A DNA stretch of 64,000 bases from JAJRXR01 sp041402005 (GTDB lineage: Bacteria; Planctomycetota; Phycisphaerae; Phycisphaerales; UBA1924), in the NCBI GenBank assembly GCA_041402005.1, contig JAWKTB010000001.1, forward strand, positions 434,001 through 498,000, given 5' to 3'. This document shows, piece after piece, positions 43,266 through 51,555 of the stretch. Position 1 is the first letter of the stretch. Every line of letters begins with the position of its first letter. Both the position numbers and the translations under genes were made by a program. A model generated the notes under the pieces. It was not told the origin of the DNA. It searched no databases and was given only the letters and a program-made list of their open reading frames with translations.

Positions 43266-44447
43266 TTACGGCCGATTCAGGTCCTCCCGACGAAGCATCA
43301 GCTCCAGCGTCTGCGCCACCAGGTCCACCTCACGCTCGCCCATCCTCGCGTGGAAGGGCAGGGCGATCGTCCGCTGGCTCACCGACTCGGCGACCGGGAA
43401 CCGCCCGGGCTCGTACCCAAACATGTCCCGGTAGAACGGCTGCAGATGGATGCACGGGAAGTAGTCCGCGCACCCGATCTCGTGGTTGCGCAAGCCCCGG
43501 ATGATCCGGTCCCGCTCCTCGCGCCCGTACCCCGCCGCCAGACGCACCACGTAGACGAACCAGCTCGTCTCGTCCCCGGGCGCCACCGTCGGGAGCACGA
43601 GGTCCGGGATCCCCATCAGGCGGTCCATGTACAGGGACGCCACCTTCTGGCGGCGCGCGACGATCTCGTCGAAGCGGCGCATCTGCGCCACCCCGATCGC
43701 CGCGCTCACTTCGCTCATCCGGTAGTTGAACCCCAACCGCTCGTGCGCGAGCCATGACCCCGTGTTCATCGGCTGGGGGTCTTTCGTCGTCAGGTTCGCC
43801 GCGACGCGCCTTCCCTGGTTCCGCAACGATCGGCAGACGTCCGCGAGGTTCGCGTCGTCCGTGACGATCATCCCCCCCTCGCCCGTTGTGATCTGCTTGT
43901 TTGGGTAGAAGCCGAACACGCCGACGCGACCGAACGAGCCCGCCTTGCGCCCGCCCGAGCGGCACCCGAGCGCCTCGCAGCAGTCCTCGACGAGCGGGAT
44001 CTCGTGCCTCGCCGCGATCCGGGCGTACTCGCCCATGTGCGCACAGTTGCCGAACGCCTCGACGCCCAGGATCGCCGCGGTCCGGGGTGTGATCGCCGCC
44101 TCGATCCGCGAGGGGTCCATGTTCAAGGTCGTCGGGCAGATGTCCACGAACACGGGCGTCGCCCCGACCATCAGGATCACGTTCGCCGACGCGATGAACG
44201 AGAAGGGCGTGGTGATGACCTCGTCGCCCGGGCCGATGCCCAGGGCCGCCAGGGACGCATGAAGGCCCGACGTCCCAGAGCTGACCGCGACCGAGTGCGA
44301 GCACCCGGCCCGCTCAGCCACGAGATGCTCGAACTCCTCGAGCATCGGGCCGATCGACAGGCGCCCCGACCGGAGAACCCGGAGCACAAGCTGCTCCTCC
44401 AGCTCCCCGACGTCCGGCGATGACAGCGGGATCTCGTGGCTCGACAA
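43266..44447 (-). CDS. DegT/DnrJ/EryC1/StrS family aminotransferase
   Basis: About 393 residues. PLP-dependent sugar aminotransferase: 'VAVSSGTSGLHASLAALGIG' and 'GDEVITTPFSFIASANVI' bind the cofactor phosphate, 'PLVEDCCEALGC' supplies the Asp that contacts the PLP ring, and 'FGFYPNKQITTGEGGMI' contains the Schiff-base Lys. These enzymes transfer an amino group to keto-sugar nucleotides for surface polysaccharides or glycosylation. No neighbouring sugar-nucleotide genes, so the substrate is unknown. I chose the TTG at 44447 because it has GGAGG at good spacing and begins just before 'EIPLSSPDVGELEEQ'; a GTG at 44465 is the alternative. Confidence 0.85.
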   Translation of the reverse strand: MSSHEIPLSSPDVGELEEQLVLRVLRSGRLSIGPMLEEFEHLVAERAGCSHSVAVSSGTSGLHASLAALGIGPGDEVITTPFSFIASANVILMVGATPVFVDICPTTLNMDPSRIEAAITPRTAAILGVEAFGNCAHMGEYARIAARHEIPLVEDCCEALGCRSGGRKAGSFGRVGVFGFYPNKQITTGEGGMIVTDDANLADVCRSLRNQGRRVAANLTTKDPQPMNTGSWLAHERLGFNYRMSEVSAAIGVAQMRRFDEIVARRQKVASLYMDRLMGIPDLVLPTVAPGDETSWFVYVVRLAAGYGREERDRIIRGLRNHEIGCADYFPCIHLQPFYRDMFGYEPGRFPVAESVSQRTIALPFHARMGEREVDLVAQTLELMLRREDLNRP

Positions 44448-44553
44448 CCCTGCGCCTCCGTGCACGCGCCACCCCCCCCTCGCGCCGCGAGACCAGCATA
44501 CCCCGCGACCCGGGAGCATCCCGGCGGCATCCCCGGTCGTCCCCGGGCGGGGC

Positions 44554-46089
44554 TCACCCGCCCCGCGCCGCCGCCGCCCGAACCTCCCGCTCGAGCAGTT
44601 CCGCCAACTCGCCCATCGTCAGCCCGTCGTGCGTCGAGCCGACGTCGACGATCTGCCCCGCCTCGATCTGGCGGCGGACGCGCTGATGGGCGGTGATCAC
44701 CGTCGAGTGGTTCCGCCTGGCCATCACCCGGGCGATCTCGGGGTAGCTCCGCGTCGTCAGCGAGCGCGCCACCTGGGCGACCATCGACCGGGCGAGCACC
44801 ACGCGCTTGTGCCGCCCCTTGCCCAGCAGATCACCCATCTCGACGCCAAGCTCCCGGCAGACCGTCCGGGCGATGAGCTCGAGCGGGATCGGCCTGTCCA
44901 CGCGGGGCGCCCCGCCCGCGCTCTGCCCCCGCCCGGCCCGAAGCTCAAGGGCCCGCGAGACGACGCCCGCGTCGATCACGCCCCGCTCCCCGCGCCCGCC
45001 GGGAAGCAGGTTCCAGACCGCCTCGACCTGGATGAGCACGCCCTCGAGGTCGCGCACGCTGGCCATGCCGCCGGGCAGGGTGCCGGTCGCGCGCTCGCTG
45101 ATCAGCTCGACCGCCGCGTCGCTCAGCGCCAGCCCGCGACGCTCGGCCCGCGCCCGGACCAGGCGAGACTTCATGTCCCGCCCAGGGGGGTCGATCCGGA
45201 TGACCGGTCCCGCGACGAAACGGCTTGCCAGGTTCCGCGAGACCGCCCGCATCTCGCCCGGGTGTGAGTCCGCCGCCAGCACGACCCGCCCGCCGCCCCC
45301 CAGCACCTGCTCGATCGCCAGCAGCGCCTGCCGCTGCGTCTTGATCTTGCCCGCGAGCACCTGCACGTCGTCGAGGCAGAGGGTGTCCACGCCCCTGAAC
45401 TTGGCCTGGAACCGCTCGGCCTTCCCCTCGCGCACGCACGCGGTGTACATGTTCAGGAACGTCTCCGAGGTCATGTACACGACCTCGGGCGAGCCCGCGC
45501 CCTTGCGCACGCGATCCGCGACCCCGCGCAACAGGTGCGTCTTGCCCAGCCCGCAGGCGCCGTGGATGTACAGGATCTTCAGCGTTCCCGCCGCGAGTTG
45601 CTCGCAAGCGCTGTGCGCGATCCGGTTGGACTCGCCGACGACGAAGTTCTCGAGGGTCTGGGTCTCGGGGCGGGCGCCCTTGTCGCCTCCGGAGCCAGGC
45701 GAGGTCGCGACCGCCGGGGGCGCCGGCGGTCTGGGTGGGCGTGACGCTTTCGACGGGGGCTCGCCCGCGTCGGTCCTGGGCGCCCGCCGATCCACGCGGC
45801 AGCGCACCCGCACATCCCGCTCGCGCCCCAACTCCTCCTCGACCGCGCGCCGCAGGCTGTCGCCGAAGCGCCGGTCGATCAGGCTCGCCGTGAACCGGTC
45901 CGGCACGCGCACGTCGAGCGTCGGCCCGTCGAGTTCGAGGCTCTGGCCGTCGGCAAAGTACCGCCCGTACCCCTCACGTCCGACCTCGCGCTCGATGCGG
46001 CGTTTGACGCGCTCCAGGGCGTCGGCGCCCCGTCGTCCGTCGTCTGTCCGCCGCCCGGTCTGGTTCGTCCCCGCCTCGCGTCGCGCCAC
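44554..46089 (-). CDS. dnaA: Chromosomal replication initiator protein DnaA
   Basis: About 511 residues from GTG 46089 (AGGGA upstream). Domain I is 'LERVKRRIEREVGREGYGRY' and following. A Pro/Ala/Ser-rich linker precedes the AAA+ domain: Walker A 'HGACGLGKTHLLRG' (Lys about residue 183), Walker B 'TLCLDDVQVLAGK', sensor-like 'SRNLASRFVAGPVIRI'. The C-terminal DNA-binding domain has the DnaA signature 'MARRNHSTVITAHQRV' (usually GRDHSTV). DnaA opens oriC at initiation. The frame is open to 46281, but that extension is Arg/Gly/Pro-rich and unlike DnaA. Neither dnaN nor recF follows, so the classic dnaA-dnaN order is absent. Confidence 0.9.
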   Translation of the reverse strand: MARREAGTNQTGRRTDDGRRGADALERVKRRIEREVGREGYGRYFADGQSLELDGPTLDVRVPDRFTASLIDRRFGDSLRRAVEEELGRERDVRVRCRVDRRAPRTDAGEPPSKASRPPRPPAPPAVATSPGSGGDKGARPETQTLENFVVGESNRIAHSACEQLAAGTLKILYIHGACGLGKTHLLRGVADRVRKGAGSPEVVYMTSETFLNMYTACVREGKAERFQAKFRGVDTLCLDDVQVLAGKIKTQRQALLAIEQVLGGGGRVVLAADSHPGEMRAVSRNLASRFVAGPVIRIDPPGRDMKSRLVRARAERRGLALSDAAVELISERATGTLPGGMASVRDLEGVLIQVEAVWNLLPGGRGERGVIDAGVVSRALELRAGRGQSAGGAPRVDRPIPLELIARTVCRELGVEMGDLLGKGRHKRVVLARSMVAQVARSLTTRSYPEIARVMARRNHSTVITAHQRVRRQIEAGQIVDVGSTHDGLTMGELAELLEREVRAAAARGG

Positions 46090-46416
46090 GTGCGTCCCTG
46101 CCCCGGGCCCGATCCCTGGGCCCAACGGGGTCCGCCGGCCCGGGCGGGGCGCCAATCCCTGGCGCCCGCGACCGAGCGCACGGATTCCCCCCGTGCGACC
46201 GGCGCCCGTCCGACGAACAGCTGTGCGTGATCGAGTCCTTCGCCCATCCAGACGCCCGGGAGAGCCCCGGCGCACCGGCATCGCCCGCGGCGAATCGTCT
46301 CGCCGCGCCCTTCGTTCCGACCTCAGTGTCTCGTGCCCGACCCGCCATCCGCGGGAAGGGGGGATGCGATCCGATGAGTGCGTCCGTCGGTCGTGTCCGT
46401 GACCGTTGCGGGGGGA

Positions 46417-46445
46417 AATCTAGGTGCTCTGGGAGGATCGTGCAA
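46417..46445 (-). promoter_or_regulatory. dnaA promoter
   Basis: TTGCAC (46440-46445), a 17-nt spacer and TAGATT (46417-46422) on the minus strand. A start near 46410 would give a leader of about 320 nt before the GTG at 46089. Confidence 0.65.
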
Positions 46446-46534
46446 CACGAGCGGTTGCGACTTCCGCCCTGATCACCGCGCCGCGCTTGCGGGCGCAACG
46501 GGTTAGGCGCGTCGACTTTTTCTCCTCCACGACC

Positions 46535-46582
46535 CGCGCGTTTGCCGCCACAACTTGTGAACAATATTGTTGAAAACGCGCG
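46535..46582. repeat. AT-rich palindrome inside an inverted repeat, upstream of dnaA
   Basis: Perfect 12-bp palindrome AACAATATTGTT (46560-46571). It lies between arms CGCGCGTTT (46535-46543) and AAACGCGCG (46574-46582). TTGTTCACA (minus, 46556-46564) differs from the DnaA-box consensus TTATNCACA at one position. About 90 nt upstream of the dnaA promoter; strikingly AT-rich for this sequence. Either a regulator site or part of an origin. Confidence 0.55.
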
Positions 46583-46613
46583 AAGTTTCGCCTCAGGAAC
46601 GCCCGGACGCCGC

Positions 46614-47612
46614 TCAGCGACCCGCCGCCCCGCCCCCTGGTGTGATCGCGCAGACCAACGCCGTCCGCGACGCGAACTCGCTGAAACCCAGCGCGTCGTA
46701 CATCCGCAGCGCCGGCGTGTTCCGACGATCGACCGCGCACGTCACGCGTGTCGCCCCGCAACCCGCGTTCGCCTCGATCGCTCGTTCCAGAAGCGCCCGG
46801 CCCAGACGACGCCCCCGCAAGCGTGGTGACAGCCCGACGTACACCAGCTCGAGCGCGCCCTGGTCCGGGCAGTGGCTCATCAGCACGCACCCCTCCGGGC
46901 GCCCCTCCAGCGTCACGACCCACCATCGGGCGGGGTCGTAGACCCCCGTCGCCCGGTGCGAGCTGAGCACGTCGGAGATCTCCCGCAACCCGCACAGCTC
47001 CGGACAGTCCAGGGTCTCCTCGTACGTGCGCTCCAGCGCGACGCCCAGGGCCTCCTCGCCCGCCTCTCCCGCCGGCGTGACACCCACGCCCTCGGGCCAC
47101 GCCCAGCGGCTGGGCAGGAGTGGGGAGACGCCGCCGGACGCCCGCATGGGACGCTGGAGGTACGCCAGCTCGCCGACGTGGCGCATCCCGCCCTCCTCGA
47201 ACGCGCGGATGCTCCACGCCTCGCCCTCCTCGGGCAGGGCTTGGGCGAGCCGGATGTCGCGCCCGCACCGGGCGAGGCCCTCGAGAGCCGCGCGCACGAC
47301 CGCGACGCGCTCGGCGTGTCGACGCGCCTCGTCGCGCCCGTCGCCCCGATCCGCGAGGACGGAGAGGAAGATCATCGCCGTCCGCCCCGCGCCCGGGACC
47401 GCCATCGCGACCTCGCCCACGCGGGGCGGTCGCCTGGACTCGTCGAGACTGACCCAGAGCAGGTCGAGGTCGATCCCGAAGCGTGGGGCGGAATCGAGGA
47501 GCTGGCGCGCCGCCCGCTCGCGGGCGCGCTCGGGGACGCTGACGAGGCGCTTGGCGGCCGCCAATCGCAGCGACTCGGGCGCCCGGATGACCTGGATCTG
47601 GGTCTGCGTCAT
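46614..47612 (-). CDS. GNAT family acetyltransferase
   Basis: 332 residues, probably two tandem GNAT-like folds. The C-terminal one is convincing: 'VTLEGRPEGCVLMSHCPD', 'LELVYVGLSPRLRGRRLG' (the acetyl-CoA pyrophosphate loop R-x2-G-x-G/A region) and 'NTPALRMYDALGFSEFASRT'. The N-terminal half ('FGIDLDLLWVSLDESRRPP', 'AMIFLSVLAD') may be a degenerate copy. Acceptor unknown. It is transcribed towards dnaA, but dnaA has its own promoter after the GNAT stop. No ribosome site is evident at the ATG. Confidence 0.75.
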   Translation of the reverse strand: MTQTQIQVIRAPESLRLAAAKRLVSVPERARERAARQLLDSAPRFGIDLDLLWVSLDESRRPPRVGEVAMAVPGAGRTAMIFLSVLADRGDGRDEARRHAERVAVVRAALEGLARCGRDIRLAQALPEEGEAWSIRAFEEGGMRHVGELAYLQRPMRASGGVSPLLPSRWAWPEGVGVTPAGEAGEEALGVALERTYEETLDCPELCGLREISDVLSSHRATGVYDPARWWVVTLEGRPEGCVLMSHCPDQGALELVYVGLSPRLRGRRLGRALLERAIEANAGCGATRVTCAVDRRNTPALRMYDALGFSEFASRTALVCAITPGGGAAGR

Positions 47613-47660
47613 GCGGGGTCCCCGCGGGCCTGAACCGCTCCCGCCCCCGACCCGTACCGA

Positions 47661-47688
47661 TTGACCGGGCGGTGGGCGTCTCTAGACT
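47661..47688 (+). promoter_or_regulatory. Promoter of the secreted protein gene at 47768
   Basis: TTGACC (47661-47666), a 16-nt spacer and TAGACT (47683-47688). Transcription should begin near 47695, giving a leader of about 70 nt. Confidence 0.7.
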
Positions 47689-47767
47689 ACGCTCGCGCCC
47701 GCGGGCCGCCAGGCCGGCGCCCTCCGCCACGATTGCCCCACGCCCCTTCCTGCGAGGATCCGAGGCC

Positions 47768-48430
47768 ATGCCGAGGCAAGCCAGAACGCGCCCGTCAAGA
47801 CGCCTCCTGCTCGCGGCGAGCGCCATGCTCCTGGCCCTCCCGATCGCGTCGATGGCGACCACCGCCTCCGCCGCCCCCCCCGAGCCCTCGCCCGTCCCGG
47901 TCACCTGGGAGTTCGACTTCCGCGAGGGGCCCCTGCGCCTGGTGACGGTGGACGTGCCGGGAGTCGGCCCCCGCGCGTACTTCTACCTGACCTTCACGAT
48001 CACGAACTTCTGGGGAGGCGAGCTGCTCTACGCCCCGGAGTTCCAGATGAAGACCGAGGAGGGCGACGTGCTGACCTCGGGCCAGAACGTCCCGCCCCAG
48101 GTCACCGAGTACATCCTCAACCTGCTCAACAACCCCCTGATCGACGACCAGATCCAGATCCTCGGCCCCGTTCTCGAAGGCGTGGAGAACGCCAAGAGCG
48201 GCGTGGTCATCTGGCCCGCCAACGACCTGGACGTGGACGAGATCATGGTCTTCGCCGCCAACCTCTCGGGCGAGCACACCATCTTCTGGACCAAGGACCC
48301 CAAGACGCACGAGCGCAAGCGGATCGTCCTGCGCAAGACCCTGATGCTCCGCTACGACACCCCGGGCGAGATCGCGGGTCGGGGCGCCCGCCCCCTGGAC
48401 CTGGTCGAGAAGCGTTGGATCATGCGATAG
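47768..48430 (+). CDS. Secreted hypothetical protein (220 aa)
   Basis: Signal peptide with basic N-terminus ('RQARTRPSRRLLLAASAMLL') and an Ala-rich cleavage region near residue 35. The mature part is beta-rich ('RAYFYLTFTITNFWGGELLY', 'EFQMKTEEGDVLTSGQNVP') and ends with 'ARPLDLVEKRWIMR'. The pattern suggests an immunoglobulin-like beta sandwich, but no family is recognised. The promoter at 47661 and GAGG before the ATG support the start. A REP-like hairpin follows the stop. Confidence 0.7.
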   Translation: MPRQARTRPSRRLLLAASAMLLALPIASMATTASAAPPEPSPVPVTWEFDFREGPLRLVTVDVPGVGPRAYFYLTFTITNFWGGELLYAPEFQMKTEEGDVLTSGQNVPPQVTEYILNLLNNPLIDDQIQILGPVLEGVENAKSGVVIWPANDLDVDEIMVFAANLSGEHTIFWTKDPKTHERKRIVLRKTLMLRYDTPGEIAGRGARPLDLVEKRWIMR

Positions 48431-48438
48431 TGCTCCCC

Positions 48439-48461
48439 CCCTCTCCCCCTTGGGGAGAGGG
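48439..48461. terminator. REP-like hairpin
   Basis: CCCTCTCCCC/GGGGAGAGGG, a 10-bp stem with a 3-nt loop, directly after a stop codon. This sequence type occurs as a dispersed repeat in many GC-rich genomes. Likely a transcript end or mRNA stabiliser. Confidence 0.6.
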
Positions 48462-48623
48462 CCGGGGTGAGGGGCTCCTTCCTCTCCGTTCTCTTCTCGC
48501 CCTTCGTCTCCCCACGATCAGGCCTCCCGGATCATCCTCTCGGGCTGGAACCCACCCCCGCCCCCTGCCTACCCTTGCCCCTGCCGCACGCGCCCCCTGG
48601 GGCGCCCCCTCGGAGACGACGTC

Positions 48624-48917
48624 ATGGCGCACAAAAAGGGACAGGGCTCGACCAAGAACGGGCGCGACTCGAACCCGCAGTATCGCGGGATCAAGCTCTA
48701 CGGCGGCGAGTGGGCCAAGCCCGGCGCGATCCTCGTCCGCCAGTGCGGCACCAAGTTCATGCCCGGCTTCCAGGTCCGTCGTGGCAAGGACGACACCCTC
48801 TTCGCCGTCGGCGAGGGGCGGGTCGTCTACCAGGGGCGCAAGGTCCACGTGGACCCGGTTGACGAGAACGCCAACCGCCCGGTGCAGCTGCGCCGCCTGC
48901 GTGCCGCCGCCGGCTGA
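48624..48917 (+). CDS. rpmA: 50S ribosomal protein L27
   Basis: 97 residues. L27 signature 'MAHKKGQGSTKNGRDSNPQY' (no cleavable N-terminal extension of the Firmicutes type), then 'GIKLYGGEWAKPGAILVRQ', 'GTKFMPGFQVRRGKDDTLFA' and 'GRVVYQGRKVHVDP'. L27 reaches into the peptidyl-transferase centre. In most bacteria it follows rplU (L21); here it stands alone between two secreted-protein genes. GGAG precedes the ATG; a TACCCT at 48570-48575 may be the -10. Confidence 0.95.
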   Translation: MAHKKGQGSTKNGRDSNPQYRGIKLYGGEWAKPGAILVRQCGTKFMPGFQVRRGKDDTLFAVGEGRVVYQGRKVHVDPVDENANRPVQLRRLRAAAG

Positions 48918-49044
48918 ACGCCTCCCGCGAACCGGGATTGATTGGATCTGGGCCCGATACCCAGCCGCCCCGGGGTGGCCAGGGGCGGGATGTTCTTGTA
49001 CGCGCGGGGCGCCCGGATTAGTGTGATCCGTGGAGGATTTCGTC

Positions 49045-49803
49045 ATGACGACACGACGTGCGGCCGCAACGATCGTTCTCGCGAGCGCGACCGTCAGCAC
49101 ACCCGCCGCCCAGCCCGGCTTCATCGAAGACTTCAACGGCGGCCTGGCTGGCTGGAGCGGCGGCGCGACCGAGTCGATCCTCCCCAACTCGGGCCTGACC
49201 GGCGCGGGCGATCCCTGCATGCTCGTCGCCAACACCAGCTTCGGGCAGGTCGCCACCCGCAACCTCAGCGCGCCGTACACGGGCGATCTCATCGCCTCGG
49301 GCGTCACCGGGATGTCGCTCTATGTCCGCGACCTGGGCGGGACCGAGTCCATGCACATCCACGTCGCCGTCGGATACCAGAACAACTTCTGGCTCTCGGT
49401 TGACGGCGTCGACGCGACGCCCGACGAGTGGCGCTACCTCGCCGTCGACTTCACCGATCCCTCACGCTGGGTCCGCTATCGGGGCGCCGGCGACTACGAG
49501 GACGCCCTGCGACACACCACCCGCATCCAGATCCGCCATTGCCCTCAAACGGGCGACAGCGTCCCCGCCGACGGCGTCTGGGACTTCGCCGTCGATCACA
49601 TCACGATCCTGCCCGCGGCTGGAGGATGCTCGGACGCGGACCTCGCCGAGCCCTATGGCCAGCTCGACTTCTCCGACGTGGTCGAGTTCCTGACGGCGTT
49701 CGGCTCGATGGACGGCGCGGCGGACCTCGCCCCGCCGATCGGGCAGTGGGATTTCTCCGACGTGGTGGCGTTCCTGCAGCTGTTCGCTGCGGGCTGCCCG
49801 TGA
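49045..49803 (+). CDS. Secreted beta-sandwich protein with GC-type dockerin (paralogue 1)
   Basis: 252 residues. Signal peptide (about residues 1-22), then a beta-rich domain beginning 'GFIEDFNGGLAGWSGGATES' and continuing 'LSAPYTGDLIASGVTGMSLY' and 'GYQNNFWLSVDGVDATPDEW', which reads like a jelly-roll or galactose-binding fold. The end has two dockerin-like repeats ('YGQLDFSDVVEFLTAFGS', 'IGQWDFSDVVAFLQLFAA') and the terminal GCP. GGAGG lies 8 nt before the ATG. It is about half identical by eye to the next gene, so the pair arose by tandem duplication. Confidence 0.8.
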   Translation: MTTRRAAATIVLASATVSTPAAQPGFIEDFNGGLAGWSGGATESILPNSGLTGAGDPCMLVANTSFGQVATRNLSAPYTGDLIASGVTGMSLYVRDLGGTESMHIHVAVGYQNNFWLSVDGVDATPDEWRYLAVDFTDPSRWVRYRGAGDYEDALRHTTRIQIRHCPQTGDSVPADGVWDFAVDHITILPAAGGCSDADLAEPYGQLDFSDVVEFLTAFGSMDGAADLAPPIGQWDFSDVVAFLQLFAAGCP

Positions 49804-49901
49804 CGATCGCTGGCCCGATATCCGGACACGGATGCGCCCGTCCTGGGAAACACTTGGAGGGGATCAAGGGCGCCGGTACTGTGGAATCGGGAGGTGGTCT
49901 C

Positions 49902-50654
49902 ATGGGGATCTTGCGCGCATCGCTCCTGCTCGCGTTCATCGCGGGCGCGGCCGTCGCCGCCGAGCCCGGGCACGTCGAGGACTTCACCACGACCCTCGGC
50001 GGGTGGAACGGCGGGGCGACCGAGACCCGCGTCACCTCCGGCGGCGTCGGGGGCGCGAGCGACCCCTACATGCGCGTCTCCAACTCGATCATCGTCCAGC
50101 TCGCCGTCCGCAACCTCACCGCTCCATACGTCGGCGACCTCATCGACGACGGCGTCGGGGGGCTCTCGTTCTACCTGCGCGACGTCAACGGGACCGAGGA
50201 CCTGAACATCTACGTCGGCGTCGGCACGCAGGCCAACTTCTGGCGCTCCATCGTCCGTTTCCACCCCACCGCCGAGGGCTGGCTTTACGGCGAGGTCGAC
50301 TTCACCGACGCCGGCGCCTGGGAGCTCTACATCGGCACGGGCACGTTCGAGAACGCGCTGCGCACGTGCGACCGGATGCAGTTCCGACACGACCACCTGA
50401 GCGGCGACCAGCTCCCGAGCGACGGCGTCGGAGACTTTGGCGTGGACCGCATCACGATCCTGCCGATCGCCGCCGCCTGCTCGCCCGCGGATCTTGCCGA
50501 GCCCCTGGGCGCCCTCGATTTCTCCGACGTGCTGGCGTTCCTCGCCGCGTTCGGGTCGATGGATCCCGCCGCCGATCTGGCGGCGCCGACAGGCGTGTTC
50601 GACTTCTCCGATGTGCTCTCGTTCCTGACGGCGTTCGGCGGCGGGTGCCCGTAG
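49902..50654 (+). CDS. Secreted beta-sandwich protein with GC-type dockerin (paralogue 2)
   Basis: 250 residues: signal peptide 'MGILRASLLLAFIAGAAVAA', then 'HVEDFTTTLGGWNGGATETR', 'NLTAPYVGDLIDDGVGGLSF', 'GTQANFWRSIVRFHPTAEGW' and 'DGVGDFGVDRITILPIAAAC', matching the preceding protein block by block. Two dockerin-like repeats ('LGALDFSDVLAFLAAFGS', 'TGVFDFSDVLSFLTAFGG') end in GCP. GGGAGGTGG precedes the ATG. Separated from paralogue 1 by 98 nt with its own ribosome site. Converges with kdsA. Confidence 0.8.
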   Translation: MGILRASLLLAFIAGAAVAAEPGHVEDFTTTLGGWNGGATETRVTSGGVGGASDPYMRVSNSIIVQLAVRNLTAPYVGDLIDDGVGGLSFYLRDVNGTEDLNIYVGVGTQANFWRSIVRFHPTAEGWLYGEVDFTDAGAWELYIGTGTFENALRTCDRMQFRHDHLSGDQLPSDGVGDFGVDRITILPIAAACSPADLAEPLGALDFSDVLAFLAAFGSMDPAADLAAPTGVFDFSDVLSFLTAFGGGCP

Positions 50655-50672
50655 GCGTCGAGTAGCAGTGGG

Positions 50673-51530
50673 TCAGCCCGACATCCCGGTGCGGATCCGA
50701 GCGACCTGCCCGAGCACCCTGCCGACCTCGCGCAGCGGGATCTGCGTCGCCCCGTCCGAGACGGCGCTGGCCGGGTCCGGGTGCGTCTCGAGAAAGATCG
50801 CGTGCACGCCCGCCGCGGTCGCGGCCCGGGCCAGCAAATCCGCCCGGTCCGGGCGCCCGCCGGTCTGATCGCCCGAGCCCGGGAGCTGCGTCGAGTGCGT
50901 GACGTCGAAGCAGACGGGGGGCGCCCCCTGGTCGGTGAACGCCGAGACGTCGAGCTCCATCAGGTCGCCCAGCCCGACGAAGTCGTTGACGAGGCGGTGG
51001 TAGCCGAAGAACGTGCCACGCTCGGTGAGCAGGACGTTGTCGCACCCGCCCTCGTGCAGCTTGCGGACCGGGCCCGCCATCTCGCGTGGAGAAAGGAACT
51101 GGCCCTTCTTGACGTTGACCGCCCGCCCCTGGGACGACGCCGCCGCCGCCGCGGCCTTGAGCAGGTCCGTCTGGCGGCACAGGAACGCCGGGATCTGGAG
51201 CATGTCCACGACCGCCGCGACCGGCTCGGCCTGGTCCGCGTCGTGGATGTCCGTCGTCAGGGGCAGGCCCAGCTCGTCGCGCACCCGCGACAGGGCGTCG
51301 AGCCCCGCCTCGAGCCCGGGCCCCCGGGGCGAGGCGACGCTCGTCCGGTTCGCCTTGTCGAACGAGGCCTTGAAGACCAGGGGCAGACTCAACGATGCGC
51401 ACGCGTCCTTGAGCACCCGCCCGACCTCCAGGGCCAGCGCGGGCGACTCGAGCGTGCAGGGACCCGCGATGACCACCAGGGGACGTCCCTCGCCGATCTC
51501 GATCGGGCCGACCTTGCAGACGCGCATCAT
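50673..51530 (-). CDS. kdsA: 3-deoxy-8-phosphooctulonate synthase (Kdo-8-P synthase)
   Basis: 285 residues. Condenses PEP with arabinose-5-phosphate for Kdo. Motifs: 'VIAGPCTLESPALALEVG', 'PLVFKASFDKANRTSVASP', 'GLPLTTDIHDADQAEPV', 'NVKKGQFLSPREMAGPV', 'NVLLTERGTFFGYHRLVND' and 'FDVTHSTQLPG'. The Cys in 'AGPCTLES' marks the metal-dependent class (the E. coli enzyme has Asn there). With waaA at 55641 it supports Kdo-containing LPS. Two adjacent ATGs (51530, 51527); a TACCGT ends 6 nt before the first. No kdsB or kdsC is adjacent. Confidence 0.93.
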   Translation of the reverse strand: MMRVCKVGPIEIGEGRPLVVIAGPCTLESPALALEVGRVLKDACASLSLPLVFKASFDKANRTSVASPRGPGLEAGLDALSRVRDELGLPLTTDIHDADQAEPVAAVVDMLQIPAFLCRQTDLLKAAAAAASSQGRAVNVKKGQFLSPREMAGPVRKLHEGGCDNVLLTERGTFFGYHRLVNDFVGLGDLMELDVSAFTDQGAPPVCFDVTHSTQLPGSGDQTGGRPDRADLLARAATAAGVHAIFLETHPDPASAVSDGATQIPLREVGRVLGQVARIRTGMSG

Positions 51531-51536
51531 GGACGA

Positions 51537-51542
51537 ACGGTA
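51537..51542 (-). promoter_or_regulatory. -10 element of kdsA, leaderless type
   Basis: TACCGT on the minus strand, 6 nt before the kdsA ATG; no ribosome site. Confidence 0.45.
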
Positions 51543-51555
51543 GCCGCGGCGATTG

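Noticed and set aside
46090..46281. N-terminal extension of dnaA to the ATG at 46281
   Set aside because: The extra 64 residues are Arg/Gly/Pro-rich and unlike any DnaA domain I; the GTG at 46089 has an AGGGA ribosome site.
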